Positions 1-9,295 of a DNA stretch of 64,000 nt are shown piece by piece. Every line of letters begins with the position of its first letter. The stretch's first letter is position 1. This DNA is from Desulfobulbaceae bacterium (GTDB taxonomy: Bacteria; Desulfobacterota; Desulfobulbia; Desulfobulbales; Desulfobulbaceae). A program made the translations under genes and the position numbers. The notes under the pieces were generated by a model. The model did not search any database and was not told the DNA's origin. It worked only from the letters and a program-made list of their open reading frames with translations. The DNA is taken from the NCBI GenBank assembly GCA_012744275.1, contig JAAYIE010000008.1, positions 20,026 to 84,025 on the forward strand. Reading direction: 5' to 3'.

Positions 1-609
1 TTCTCACGCGAAATGCCACGCATGGCGATTTTTGTCTCCAGACTGCCGCATTGCCTCTTTGATATTCTTTCCCGCTGGAAATCCCGGGAAATAGAGGTAG
101 CGATACCGCTGATCATCAGTAACCACCCAGAGATGGAGGCGGTGGCCTGCCAGTTCGGCGTCGAGTTTGCACATTTCGAGATAAACAGTACCAATAAACG
201 CGACCAGGAGCAGGCCCAGCTCGACCTGTTGGCCCGGCACGAAGTAGATTTCATCGTATTGGCCAGATACATGCAGATTCTGTCAGAAGAATTTGTGTCG
301 CATTATCCCAACAGAATCATCAACATTCACCACTCCTTCCTGCCGGCCTTCCCCGGCGCAAAGCCTTACCACCACGCCTATGAACGCGGAGTAAAGGTAA
401 TTGGTGCCACCAGCCACTATGTTACCGCCGAACTGGATGGTGGTCCGATCATCGCCCAAGACACGATCCGGGTCACCCACGAAGATTCCATTGATGATCT
501 GATACGCAAGGGGCGCGATCTAGAAAAAGTTATCCTCGCCCGCGCCATCTGGCATCATCTCCAGCGGCAGGTGCTGGTCTATCAAAACCGTACTCTGGTT
601 TTTTCCTGA
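1..609 (+). CDS. purU: Formyltetrahydrofolate deformylase, 3' part
   Basis: Hydrolyses 10-formyl-THF to formate and THF, supplying formate for purine synthesis and balancing one-carbon pools in the cytosol. The reading frame is open from base 1, so the gene starts left of the window and the first in-frame ATG (13) is internal. About 200 residues of the formyl-transferase catalytic domain are visible, beginning with the family's MAIFVSRLPHCLFDIL-type segment. The active-site pattern follows: NIHHSFLPAFPGA (Asn and His of the formyltransferase triad), then GATSHYVTAELDGGPII with the catalytic Asp. The N-terminal ACT domain, expected in a protein of about 280 residues, lies outside the window. 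The frame ends normally and is followed by a hairpin. Confidence 0.93.
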   Translation, partial: FSREMPRMAIFVSRLPHCLFDILSRWKSREIEVAIPLIISNHPEMEAVACQFGVEFAHFEINSTNKRDQEQAQLDLLARHEVDFIVLARYMQILSEEFVSHYPNRIINIHHSFLPAFPGAKPYHHAYERGVKVIGATSHYVTAELDGGPIIAQDTIRVTHEDSIDDLIRKGRDLEKVILARAIWHHLQRQVLVYQNRTLVFS

Positions 610-640
610 ATTTTTTCTGTTCAAACGATAAACGAAAAAA

Positions 641-705
641 CACCCAAACACTGGCGGAAACAGCAGTCTAAGCTGCTGCACTACTGGGTGTTTGGGTGCT
701 TTTGT
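641..705 (+). terminator. Branched inverted repeat downstream of purU
   Basis: An 11-base arm at 641-651 (CACCCAAACAC) is perfectly complementary to 688-698. Between them is a second small hairpin (CAGCAG at 661-666 with CTGCTG at 673-678). The outer right arm is followed by a short T-rich stretch. The position between convergent purU and the RNase gene suggests a terminator that may work in both directions. The T tract is short, so termination efficiency is uncertain. Confidence 0.6.
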
Positions 706-818
706 GTTTCTGCTGGCAGCTCATGTGGCCATGTTGGCATCGACACATGCCCACAGAGCGCACCTGCACTGCGAACGATCTGCGTCGCCTTTAAATCGTC
801 TCCCTGAAGCTCTTGAGA

Positions 819-839
819 CTGCTCCTGGCTCTGGAGCAG
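819..839 (-). terminator. Hairpin just after the RNase E/G stop codon
   Basis: CTGCTCC (819-825) and GGAGCAG (833-839) form a 7-bp stem with a 7-base loop, beginning 4 bases past the minus-strand stop of the ribonuclease gene. No U tract follows on that strand, so this could be a 3' end-protecting hairpin rather than an intrinsic terminator. Confidence 0.35.
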
Positions 840-842
840 AAA

Positions 843-2849
843 CTATGAAGCGCTTTCCGAACCGAGGAACTCCATCTCGTGCTCTGACGGCAGCATATCT
901 GCACGCACGGTGATGTCAATGGTGGCATTATGCTGCCGTTCCAGCGTCACCAGTTCCTCTTTTTTACGGTTGAGCAGATACTGGGCGACTTCCAGGGGAA
1001 AACTGCATTCCACCCTGGAAACCTTCTTGCGGATAATGCCAGTCTGGATGCGGCGCAGATAGTAGAGCGCCTGCGTTTCCACCGAGCGCACCACCCCCCG
1101 ACCCTGACAATGCGTACAGGTGATATAACTTCCCTTGGCCGTAGGTGCGCCCATTTTCTGCCGGGAGATCTGCATCAGTCCAAAGCGTGAGATACGGCTG
1201 ATATCCACCTTGGCCTTGTCCCGCTTCATGCTCGCCTTGACCTGGCGCTCCACCTCCAGTATATGCTTTTTGCTGCGCATATCGATAAAATCTACCACTA
1301 TCAGGCCACCGAGGTCACGCAGGCGCAGTTGTCTCGCCAACTCTTCGGCCGCCTCCATGTTAGCCAGGAAAATGCTCTCCTCAAAATCACTATTTTTGGA
1401 GGTGCGACCAGAGTTAACATCAATGGCAACCAAGGCCTCGGTGGGATCAATGACGATGGAACCGCCGGATGGCAGGGGTACCTGTGGCCGGTAGATAGAT
1501 TCGATCTGCTCTTCGATGTTGTGCTGGTTAAAAATGGGTTTGACCCCTCTGTGCTGCCGCACCCGCACCTGGCGCTGTTTGGGCGGTAACTGCTGGATAA
1601 AATCCTGTACCTGCTCCAAGGTCTCATCGGTGTCCACCACAATCTCTTGAATCTCCGGAAAAAAATGATCCCGGAGAAAACGGACCACTGTATCCTGCTC
1701 CTGATAGATGAGCGCTGGTGCCTGTTCAACCTGGCCACGGCTGCGTATTTGCTCCCACAGTTGCAAAAGCCGCTCAAGGTCTTCTTTAAGGGTAACCCGG
1801 GTGATTTCAGCGCTGGCAGTGCGGACTATGTAGCCGATGCCTTCAGGCAGTTCCAGTTCGCTCATCATCTCCCTAAGCTCTCCCCTGCGCTGCTCACCGA
1901 CAATCTTACGGGAAATACCGGCACTGTCACTGCCCGGCAGCAGCACGAGACAGCGGCCCGGCAAGGAGAGGTAAGTGGTCATGTTGGCTCCCTTATTACC
2001 GGTCACCTCCTTGACAACCTGCACCAGAACCTCCTGCCCCTTCTGCATCACCTCTTCTATTTTCAGCTTTCTCCACTGCTGTTGACTGATGAGTTCGCGT
2101 GCGCGCTCGCTAATATTTTCCCGATAATATTCAGGGTGGATCTCGCCAAAGGGGAGGAAGCCGTTTTTACCTGTGCCGATATCAACAAAGGCTACCTGCA
2201 GGTTGGCCTCGATCGATACAATGCGGCCCTTGTAAATATTGTTCTTGGTGGCCTCGCGCTCAACGGTGGAGACATGGAAGGACTCAAGCTTCCCGTTTTC
2301 CAAAAGAGCCACCCGGCACTCTTCGGGTTCTTCAGCATTAACCAACAGCTTGTAGACTGCTTTGGGATCACGCTTTATTTCGATCTCAGGCCTGACATCA
2401 TCTGATTCTGGTTCCTCAGGATCTTCAAATAGGTCCTGCTTCGCATCCTCTACACTATCTTCTACTGCGGGGTCAGCAGTGATCGACTCGGCTTTTTTTA
2501 CCCTCTTCCGGCTGCGGCGGGTACGTTTTTGAGGGGCTGACGCCTCAGCAGCCGGATGGCCATATGCGGCATCCGACTCAGGATGTTGTACCGCAGATGG
2601 ATCTACCGCATCAGTATGCTCTGTCTGCCTAGCCAAAGCTGTCGCTGGGGTTCGCGCCACATCCTGGGCATTCTGGTTATCCTGCTTGTGAGCCTCTGCC
2701 TCTAATATTGGCGCTGCGGGTGAGGCCGTGCCCGGGCCCTCTTCTTTGGGCTGCTCCTGCGGAACTATGCTCTTCCACCAAGCACCAACACTCGCCTTGG
2801 CACCTTGCTGATTTTTTATTTTTTTGGGGGGTTGTTTATTTTCTGTCAT
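843..2849 (-). CDS. rng: Ribonuclease E/G family endoribonuclease
   Basis: A single-strand-specific endoribonuclease acting in rRNA/tRNA processing and mRNA decay. The 668-residue protein has an unusual N-terminal extension of about 160 residues. It is rich in Ala, Glu and Pro, with a basic patch near 108-119 (KRTRRSRKRVKK). The S1 RNA-binding domain follows at about 203-300 (KGRIVSIEANLQVAFVDIG). The DNase-I-like catalytic core carries two family Asp signatures, AIDVNSG and VVDFIDM, and the zinc-link CTHC motif lies near residue 593. The E. coli RNase E C-terminal scaffold is absent, so the architecture is closer to RNase G or a short RNase E. The symbol is therefore tentative. It is transcribed divergently from lptD. 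Confidence 0.93.
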   Translation of the reverse strand: MTENKQPPKKIKNQQGAKASVGAWWKSIVPQEQPKEEGPGTASPAAPILEAEAHKQDNQNAQDVARTPATALARQTEHTDAVDPSAVQHPESDAAYGHPAAEASAPQKRTRRSRKRVKKAESITADPAVEDSVEDAKQDLFEDPEEPESDDVRPEIEIKRDPKAVYKLLVNAEEPEECRVALLENGKLESFHVSTVEREATKNNIYKGRIVSIEANLQVAFVDIGTGKNGFLPFGEIHPEYYRENISERARELISQQQWRKLKIEEVMQKGQEVLVQVVKEVTGNKGANMTTYLSLPGRCLVLLPGSDSAGISRKIVGEQRRGELREMMSELELPEGIGYIVRTASAEITRVTLKEDLERLLQLWEQIRSRGQVEQAPALIYQEQDTVVRFLRDHFFPEIQEIVVDTDETLEQVQDFIQQLPPKQRQVRVRQHRGVKPIFNQHNIEEQIESIYRPQVPLPSGGSIVIDPTEALVAIDVNSGRTSKNSDFEESIFLANMEAAEELARQLRLRDLGGLIVVDFIDMRSKKHILEVERQVKASMKRDKAKVDISRISRFGLMQISRQKMGAPTAKGSYITCTHCQGRGVVRSVETQALYYLRRIQTGIIRKKVSRVECSFPLEVAQYLLNRKKEELVTLERQHNATIDITVRADMLPSEHEMEFLGSESAS

Positions 2850-3334
2850 TCGTCTCCTTGCATGCCGCGCTTCGCAGGATTGTTATAATCCAACTGCTGC
2901 TTCTCTTGCCTGGAAGGCGTGGCTTCTAAGCATCTTTTCGCGCGGCTGGGCTTGTTTCTCTGCTCACAGACAATAAAAGTCTGTGCCTTAAAAAGAGTAA
3001 TTATATATTAATATAGTAATTCTATTGAATCAGAGAATATTCTCCTCTGGTATCTTGGCAGCACAACAATGAAAAAACATATCAGATGTGGCACCCGTTC
3101 ATTATAGCACTTTATAGACCCATGCAAGGCAATTTTGTGGTTGGCACCGGGCTGGCGATGCCTTTCCGCGAGTTTTCGCTTGACACTTATTTTAGCCCCA
3201 CGTACATTTCTTCCATAGTATAAATTTTTGTTTTTCATGCCCTTTACATACAAATTTTATTCTTTCAGCTGCACCTCTGCAGCTAGGAATGTTTGGTAAT
3301 CCTCCTAGGAACAAACGCCTTGAACGCAAGAATC
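2850..3334. other. Divergent intergenic region between RNase E/G and lptD
   Basis: An AT-rich 485-base region with no convincing gene. It holds a perfect 7-bp hairpin (CACAGAC 2965-2971 with GTCTGTG 2979-2985, loop of A and T), in the expected 5' leader of the ribonuclease transcript. It also holds an AT stretch around 3000-3025 and a second hairpin (AGCTGCA 3267-3273 with TGCAGCT 3278-3284) in the lptD leader. RNase E autoregulates through its leader in enterobacteria; whether this leader does so cannot be seen here. Confidence 0.6.
3180..3208 (+). promoter_or_regulatory. Candidate sigma-70 promoter of lptD
   Basis: A perfect TTGACA -35 hexamer at 3180-3185 is followed by a 17-base spacer and TACATT at 3203-3208. 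Transcription would start near 3215, giving a leader of about 120 bases that contains the hairpin at 3267-3284. Confidence 0.55.
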
Positions 3335-5632
3335 ATGACTTACAAATTTCTGTACCTCGCAGCCCTGGCGGTAATGGCCACGCTCAGTTGGAATACCTCG
3401 CTCAAGGCAGCCGTAATGGATGGGGAAAAGTGGGATATCACCGCCGACAAGATCACCCGCTACGAAAACCCGCCAAGTGTCATCGCCGAAGGCAATGTCA
3501 TCCTTGAAAAAAAGGAGACTGTCGCCACGGTGAAAAAATCTTCCACTTCCAGGTGGGACGCCCTGCTTGGCCCCGATGCCGGCACAGCCAAGGATGATGA
3601 GCAACAACCGAGCCTTACCGAGACCACGACAACCACCATTAAGGCAGACTGGGTTGCCTACGATGTGGCCATGGGCCAGGCTAAGGCGCGTGGTAATGTG
3701 CAAATCAACGTCAAAGGCGACGAACTCATCGCCGAAACCGGCACGGTCAACTTGAAGGATGCAACCGGCACCTTTGAAAACGCGGTCATCATAAGCCAGG
3801 GCCAGCCCTTACACCTTGAAGGTCGCGTGGTGGAAAAAACTGGTGATCTTACCTACCACATCGAAGACGGCTGGGTTATCACTTGCAAGCTGAAGGAGGG
3901 TGAATCGCCCCCCTGGAGTTTTGGTGCAGCTGACACCAAGATCACCGACGGCGGCTATGCCTTTATGAAGCATGCGGTTTTTCGGGTTAAAGGGATCCCT
4001 ATCCTGTACACACCCTACATGATTCTCCCGGCTAAACGGGAACGGCAAACCGGCTTTCTCTTTCCCTCCTGGTCCATGTCCGACCGTGACGGTTTCGGCT
4101 TGGAAACACCGTTTTTTATCAACCTTTCCCCCACCACCGACATAACCCTCTACCCGCGTTATCTGTCAAAACGCGGCGTAATGGTCGGTGGCGAATTTCG
4201 CTACGTTACCGATGAGGACAGCAAGGGCACACTCATGGCCCATTACCTCGACGACGACCTCAGCGATCCTTCGGAAGTGGAGTATTACCGGGAAGGTAAA
4301 TTTACCCACACCAACAACGAACGATACTGGATTCGTGGCAAGGCGGATCAAAATATCGGCGAATGGATAACTCGATTTGATCTGGATATTGCCTCGGACA
4401 AAGACTACCTGCGCGAATTCAACACCGGTTCCACTGCCTTTAATGCGAACCACATCCGCTTCCGCGATGCCTTTGGCCGCGGCTTCGAACAGAAACTGGA
4501 TCAGTATCGTGAAAACACCGTTGAATTCCTGCGTGCCTGGGATGATGGCTCTACTTTTCAGGGCGAATTACTTGCCATTAACGATATCAGTGATCGCAGC
4601 TATACCGCCAATGAACCCTCGCAGTTCTGGAAACTGCCGTCATTTACCTATTCCGGTTTAAGGCCTATTGCCTCAAGCCCAGCAGATTTTTCCTGGGATA
4701 CCAACTACACTCATTTCTGGCGTGAGCATGGTGTGGGAGCGCAGAGATTTGATCTCTTCCCGGAGGTATCAACCAGCATTCCCATCAGCCGCTACCTGGA
4801 AAGCACAGTTCGTGGCGGTGTGCGTGAGACCTTTTACGTCATTGATGATGGCGGTGCAAACGACTGGAAAGATGAAGACACGGCCAACCGTCTGCTCTAC
4901 CGCTTGGGCGGCGAAATAGGCTCTACCCTCTACCGTGAGTACGGAGTGGCCCCGATGGATGGTAATGGCTGGAGCCATACTCTGCGTCCCTTTGTGGAGT
5001 ACGAATACATCAATATACCAGAGAGCGACATTCTGCCTCAATTTGATGCGGTTGATGATTTAGATGAGGCCAACACCATCTATTACGGCATCAACAATTT
5101 CTTCTCCCTCTTCGGCAACAAGGACGGCCGCCTGAACGAACGTGATCTCGCCTTTGTCAAAGTTAGGCAGGGCTATGACATGCGCAGTGAGGAAAGTGAC
5201 ACCCCCTTCACCCCGGTAGAAATCAAAACTGGCTTTTACCCTCTCGGGGGTACGCGCCTGCTGTACACTACCCAGGTGGATGTCTATGGCGATGGCATGA
5301 TTGAACATGCTGTCGAGGCCGATTACCGCAGTACCCGCGGCGACCTGTTTTCCTTAGACTACCGCTACGATGATGAGCTGAGCATCAACTCGATCAGTGG
5401 CGCCTTCTGGTATCTTTTGCCCTACAACTTTGCGGTTGGTTACAGTATTGAGCGGGCCATAGAGAACAAGGTCACCATAGAAGAAAAATTTCGTCTGCTC
5501 TACCAGCCTGCTTGCTGGTCGGTGGAACTGGCGTCCAACTATACCCCGGACGATCAAACCGTCATGCTGATTTTCAGGCTGGCCAACATTGGCTCTCCCT
5601 TTGGTTTTGAAGTGGGTGGCGCAGGCCTGTAA
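3335..5632 (+). CDS. lptD: LPS assembly outer-membrane protein LptD
   Basis: The outer-membrane beta-barrel that inserts lipopolysaccharide into the outer leaflet with LptE. I place the start at ATG 3335 because it gives a clean Sec signal peptide (MTYKFLYLAALAVMATLSW, then ...KAA); a TTG 42 bases upstream would add a non-signal N-terminus. The OstA/LptA-like periplasmic domain (about 30-190) has the repeated ITADKITRYENPPSVIAEGNV and VQINVKGDELIAETG patterns. A low-complexity insert (about 70-100, TETTTTT) sits within it. The C-terminal two thirds is the barrel, with the family segment VKGIPILYTPYMILPAKRER. At 765 residues its length is normal. The protein ends in GGAGL with no terminal aromatic. 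Confidence 0.93.
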   Translation: MTYKFLYLAALAVMATLSWNTSLKAAVMDGEKWDITADKITRYENPPSVIAEGNVILEKKETVATVKKSSTSRWDALLGPDAGTAKDDEQQPSLTETTTTTIKADWVAYDVAMGQAKARGNVQINVKGDELIAETGTVNLKDATGTFENAVIISQGQPLHLEGRVVEKTGDLTYHIEDGWVITCKLKEGESPPWSFGAADTKITDGGYAFMKHAVFRVKGIPILYTPYMILPAKRERQTGFLFPSWSMSDRDGFGLETPFFINLSPTTDITLYPRYLSKRGVMVGGEFRYVTDEDSKGTLMAHYLDDDLSDPSEVEYYREGKFTHTNNERYWIRGKADQNIGEWITRFDLDIASDKDYLREFNTGSTAFNANHIRFRDAFGRGFEQKLDQYRENTVEFLRAWDDGSTFQGELLAINDISDRSYTANEPSQFWKLPSFTYSGLRPIASSPADFSWDTNYTHFWREHGVGAQRFDLFPEVSTSIPISRYLESTVRGGVRETFYVIDDGGANDWKDEDTANRLLYRLGGEIGSTLYREYGVAPMDGNGWSHTLRPFVEYEYINIPESDILPQFDAVDDLDEANTIYYGINNFFSLFGNKDGRLNERDLAFVKVRQGYDMRSEESDTPFTPVEIKTGFYPLGGTRLLYTTQVDVYGDGMIEHAVEADYRSTRGDLFSLDYRYDDELSINSISGAFWYLLPYNFAVGYSIERAIENKVTIEEKFRLLYQPACWSVELASNYTPDDQTVMLIFRLANIGSPFGFEVGGAGL

Positions 5633-5760
5633 TTTCAGTTCCAGCTCAAAGGTGCTGGTACGAAGGCAAGGAAAATACGACATAGACGTACATACAGATA
5701 GTCCGAGTAGCATTTTCCACAACCAGACACCTTGGCGCTCTTTAGTATGGAATTGGAATA
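5632..5760 (+). repeat. Dispersed intergenic repeat, copy A
   Basis: A sequence of about 130 bases between lptD and the DHH gene that is shared, diverged, with 50468-50597 (same orientation) and 21801-21914 (opposite). Common blocks are TTCCAGCTC near the left end, AATACGACnnAGnCGT in the middle, CGTACATACAG (shared with copy B), and ATGGAATTGGAATA at the right end. The ends are imperfect inverted repeats of each other. The lptD stop codon touches the left edge. Confidence 0.7.
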
Positions 5761-5775
5761 AAACGTGTTTTTGTA

Positions 5776-6801
5776 ATGCAGTCAGATCGGCAAGTGTTGC
5801 AGGGCATTAATTGTTACGCATTTAACGGCGATGCAGATGGTCTCTGCGCCTTGCAACAGTTACGCCTGCATCAGGCTATTGAATTACCGGTACTGCCACG
5901 GCTCATCACCGGAGTGAAACGGGATGTTGGGCTGCTTGCCAGAATCAGCGAAGTACAGGGCAGGCGTATCGCGGTTCTTGACATTTCACTCGATAAAAAC
6001 AGGGAAGCCCTGCAACGGCTTCTGACCAATGCCAATCGTGTTATCTATATTGATCACCACTATAGTGGTAAAATTCCTGCATCTTCCCTTCTGCAAACAC
6101 ACATCGATCCATCTCCCCAAACCTGTACAGCGTTTCTGGTAAACCAACTCCTCCAAGGGCAATTTACTGCCTGGGCATTGGTTGGAGCCTTTGGCGACAA
6201 TCTGATACTCCAGGCCAAGACTCTGGCAAAGCAACTGGGTGTGGACAGTTCATCATGCGAGCAACTGCAGCAACTCGGTACTTTGTTAAACTACAACAGT
6301 TATGGCGAAACGATTGAGGATTTGCATGTTGATCCCATTGAACTCAGCTGTGAAATGCGACCCTATGCTGACCCTTTGCACTTTCTCCATCAATCTGCAC
6401 TTGTGCCGCTTATACGTGTCGGTTACCAGGAAGATTCGCAACACCTGCGGGTATGCACCGCCCAGGAAATTTTTAAGGGAGGAAGATTTTTCATGCTGCC
6501 AGATACAGCATGGGCGCGGAGGATTTCGGGAATATTCGCCAATCACTGCGCCGTAGAAAAGCCGTACTGTGCCCATGCCATTGCGCAACAGCAACGGGAT
6601 GGGACTTTACGCATCAGTGTGCGCGCGCCGTTAAAAAGCCCAATGGGAGCGGACACTTTATGCCGGATATTTCCTGGCGGCGGCGGCCGTGCCGCTGCCG
6701 CTGGCATCAACAACTTGCCTGCTCCTGAGCTGGATCGATTCTTGGCTGTGTTCCGACAACACTTCTCATCCATCCACCCCAATGCACCGGACCGCGAATG
6801 A
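5776..6801 (+). CDS. DHH/DHHA1-type phosphoesterase
   Basis: A member of the DHH phosphoesterase superfamily (RecJ, NrnA and PPase-II relatives), Mn-dependent enzymes that hydrolyse phosphodiester or phosphoanhydride bonds. The 341-residue protein has an N-terminal FNGDADG motif (Asp19, Asp21) and the signature IDHH at about 92-95. It ends in a glycine-rich GGGGRAAAAGI segment near 295-305, corresponding to the DHHA1 substrate-binding GGGH motif, with the His apparently replaced by Arg. The substrate cannot be told from sequence; short oligonucleotides or cyclic dinucleotide products are possibilities. It overlaps mltB by four bases (ATGA), indicating translational coupling. Confidence 0.85.
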   Translation: MQSDRQVLQGINCYAFNGDADGLCALQQLRLHQAIELPVLPRLITGVKRDVGLLARISEVQGRRIAVLDISLDKNREALQRLLTNANRVIYIDHHYSGKIPASSLLQTHIDPSPQTCTAFLVNQLLQGQFTAWALVGAFGDNLILQAKTLAKQLGVDSSSCEQLQQLGTLLNYNSYGETIEDLHVDPIELSCEMRPYADPLHFLHQSALVPLIRVGYQEDSQHLRVCTAQEIFKGGRFFMLPDTAWARRISGIFANHCAVEKPYCAHAIAQQQRDGTLRISVRAPLKSPMGADTLCRIFPGGGGRAAAAGINNLPAPELDRFLAVFRQHFSSIHPNAPDRE

Positions 6802-7850
6802 AAATCTGCCGGCCCTTTTCTCCTTGTATCCTTCTTCTTGTTGCTCTGCTTTGTATGGGTTTATTGCCTTTGACTCACACGCATGCATCTGCTCCTTTGG
6901 CCGCAGATCTGGTCCAGGACAAAGAACCCATTGACTTCCGCCAGCAAAAATTTACTGCTCTGTTTGTGGAACTGCAGGACAGGCACCAGTTTACCGCTGC
7001 ACAACTGCGATCGATTTTTACCGGACTCACCATTGACCGGCGGGTGCTGGTCCTTATGGACAAACAATGGGAGGCCAGACCTTATTATCAGTATGCCCCT
7101 CAGTTCATCACCGGTGAAATCATCCGGACCGGGCGCGCCAAATTGGAGGAACACCGACGTTTGCTCGATCTGGTAGAACAACGTTTCGGCGTAGATCGTG
7201 AAATACTTGTCGCCATTTGGGGGATTGAAACCCGCTACGGTGCAAACCAGGGCAACTATAACGTACTCAGAACGCTGACCACCCTATTTGACGCCTACCC
7301 CCGCCGGGCACAATTTTTCCGTCAAGAACTCATCCATTTTCTACTGCTCTGCCGCGAGACCGGGACTGACCCCCGCCAAGTAAATGGTTCCTATGCGGGT
7401 GCTTTTGGCCAGACCCAATTTATCCCCTCCTCTTTTCGCAAGTACGCCGTCAGCTTTGATGGTGACCGTAAAAGGGATGTTTGGAATTCGGTACCAGACA
7501 TTCTGGCTTCTATTGCCAATTACTTAAAACAGTTTGGCTGGACTCTGAACACACCGATCTACGCGGAGTTGGGTACAAGGCTTAACAGTCAGGAATTGTT
7601 ACAAACCGAACAGGCCGGTCGCAAGGGCAGAATTTCTGCCTCGGCAGTTGCGCAGGCACAGCAGATGCGGCTTCCTCCTGTACCCGGAGACAAGCGGGTT
7701 TCCATAGTTGGCCTGGAATTGCCGCCAGCCACAGGCGCTGAAAAACGTTATATCGCCGGATATCCGAATTTTCACGCCATCACCGAATGGAACCATTCCA
7801 ACCGCTACGCCATGGCTGTTACCGAATTGGCGGAAGCCTTAGCGCAATGA
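6798..7850 (+). CDS. mltB: Lytic murein transglycosylase B
   Basis: Cleaves the beta-1,4 bond between MurNAc and GlcNAc in peptidoglycan with formation of 1,6-anhydroMurNAc, for cell-wall remodelling in the periplasm. The 350-residue protein starts with a hydrophobic signal sequence (about 8-32). The SLT_2 domain is clear: the catalytic Glu is in WGIETRYG near residue 150, then NYNVLRTLTTLFDAYPRRAQFF, then GSYAGAFGQTQFIPSSF and DGDRKRDVW. It lacks an obvious lipobox, so it may be soluble periplasmic. It overlaps both neighbours by four bases and is cotranscribed with mltA. Confidence 0.93.
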   Translation: MKICRPFSPCILLLVALLCMGLLPLTHTHASAPLAADLVQDKEPIDFRQQKFTALFVELQDRHQFTAAQLRSIFTGLTIDRRVLVLMDKQWEARPYYQYAPQFITGEIIRTGRAKLEEHRRLLDLVEQRFGVDREILVAIWGIETRYGANQGNYNVLRTLTTLFDAYPRRAQFFRQELIHFLLLCRETGTDPRQVNGSYAGAFGQTQFIPSSFRKYAVSFDGDRKRDVWNSVPDILASIANYLKQFGWTLNTPIYAELGTRLNSQELLQTEQAGRKGRISASAVAQAQQMRLPPVPGDKRVSIVGLELPPATGAEKRYIAGYPNFHAITEWNHSNRYAMAVTELAEALAQ

Positions 7851-9100
7851 AAATGCTCGCTTGGGATGGTCGACGTTTTGAGCAGAAGCGCCTGCCCTTC
7901 ATCCCTCGCCTACTTCCTTTAAGACTGCTGGCAATGAGCCTTGCCCTGTGCATGGCTTGTGGCTTCAGTTGTGCAGCTTCGGCCCAGGCAACCACGCAAC
8001 TGCTGGCGCCGGATGCTATCCCGCTTTTCAATGATGATCTGCATTACCAGGGGCTGGAGCGCAGCCTTCAGGAAAGCCTGGCCTATCTGGGTAAACTTCC
8101 CCCCGAACGCCACTTTGCCGTGGCCGGACAAACGGTTAGTGTCGCCCGCCTCAAGCAAACCATTCACACCTTTCTTGGCCTTGTCGAAAAAAGACCCGAC
8201 ACAGGCACCCTGAACCAGGCTCTGCGGGAACAATTTCTTGTTTACCGCATCCGACCCTCTTCCACTGTTGTTAATAGTAACACTTCAAGCCCAAGCACAC
8301 CTCTTTTACTCACCGGGTACTTTCAGCCTGTTTTTCAAGGCAGCCTCAACAAAAAAGCTCCATACCTCTATCCGTTGTACACCATCCCAAAGACGCTGGT
8401 GCAGCATAACACCGCAAAAGGATTCACTGTTAGCCGCCGAGATCCCCAAGGTCAACTTGTACCTTTCTGGACCAGGCGTGAAATCGAACAGGGCAATCTT
8501 TTGGCCGGCACTGAACTCGTCTGGCTAAAGGATCCTTTTGACGCCTTTCTTATCCATGTTCAGGGTTCGGCTCTGGTTTTCTGTGTGGGTGATCAGAGCA
8601 CCAGGGCAGTCAGTTACGCTGCCAAGAACGGTCGTCCATACACGAGCATCGGCACCTATCTGGTAAAAAACAACAAGATGCGAGTGGAAGAAGTCAGTAT
8701 GGACAGTCTGCGCCGTTATCTGGAGGCGCATCCGCAGGAACGCGAACACATCCTCCAGCAGAATGATTCCTATATTTTTTTCTCTTGGAGTACAGTCGGC
8801 CCGGTACATGGCAGTTTAAACCGGCCCCTTACTCCAGGGCGATCGGTCGCGGCCGATCAAAAACTCTACCCGCCGGGATTGCTGATGTTTGTCCACAGCA
8901 CCATACCCAAGATGGAGCAAAACAGGGTTACAGACCGTATGTCGCTGCAGCGTTTTGTGAGTGTACAGGACAGCGGCTCAGCTATTCAGGGGCCATATCG
9001 GCTGGATCTTTTCTGTGGTACTGGTGATGATGCCGGCAGGCTAGCCGGCGAAATGAAGGAACGAGGGGAACTGTTCGTAATACTTGCAAAGGAACCGTAG
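7847..9100 (+). CDS. mltA: Membrane-bound lytic murein transglycosylase A
   Basis: A second peptidoglycan lytic transglycosylase, of a fold unrelated to MltB. The start at ATG 7847 overlaps the mltB stop (ATGA), and gives a basic N-terminus followed by a hydrophobic segment (LLPLRLLAMSLALCMACGF) whose LCMAC could be a lipobox. The MltA domain (about 115-310) contains LLTGYFQPVFQGSL and FLIHVQGSALVF. The C-terminal 3D domain follows, with VGPVHGSLNRPLTPGRSVA and DSGSAIQGPYRLDLFCGTG, which carry the catalytic Asp residues. Length (417) is usual. Pairing with mltB suggests coordinated wall turnover. Confidence 0.92.
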   Translation: MKMLAWDGRRFEQKRLPFIPRLLPLRLLAMSLALCMACGFSCAASAQATTQLLAPDAIPLFNDDLHYQGLERSLQESLAYLGKLPPERHFAVAGQTVSVARLKQTIHTFLGLVEKRPDTGTLNQALREQFLVYRIRPSSTVVNSNTSSPSTPLLLTGYFQPVFQGSLNKKAPYLYPLYTIPKTLVQHNTAKGFTVSRRDPQGQLVPFWTRREIEQGNLLAGTELVWLKDPFDAFLIHVQGSALVFCVGDQSTRAVSYAAKNGRPYTSIGTYLVKNNKMRVEEVSMDSLRRYLEAHPQEREHILQQNDSYIFFSWSTVGPVHGSLNRPLTPGRSVAADQKLYPPGLLMFVHSTIPKMEQNRVTDRMSLQRFVSVQDSGSAIQGPYRLDLFCGTGDDAGRLAGEMKERGELFVILAKEP

Positions 9101-9166
9101 GTTAATTCCAATGTCATCAACGTACGTTCTTTTGCCGGTTTCGGGGAAATACTTGAATACTTCAAA

Positions 9167-9189
9167 GGGGGGGACACTCTGCACCCCCC
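9167..9189. terminator. G/C-run hairpin between convergent genes
   Basis: A run of seven G (9167-9173) faces six C (9184-9189) across a 10-base loop, followed on the plus strand by a T-rich stretch. It lies between convergent mltA and the SPFH gene, so it is probably the shared terminator region. The rest of 9101-9295 holds no gene I can support. Confidence 0.45.
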
Positions 9190-9295
9190 TGGTTGTTTTG
9201 CCCCGTTTCCCTGATGCCATCTCTGACCTAACCCTGCAATTAGACAAGCACATCCCTAACCTGCAACGCACTGTCGACGATTGGCTCTTACGCCG

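Noticed and set aside
9108..9135. TTAATTCCAATGTCATCAACG, resembling the repeat end
   Set aside because: The spacing of the matching bases differs from copies A to D and nothing further matches.
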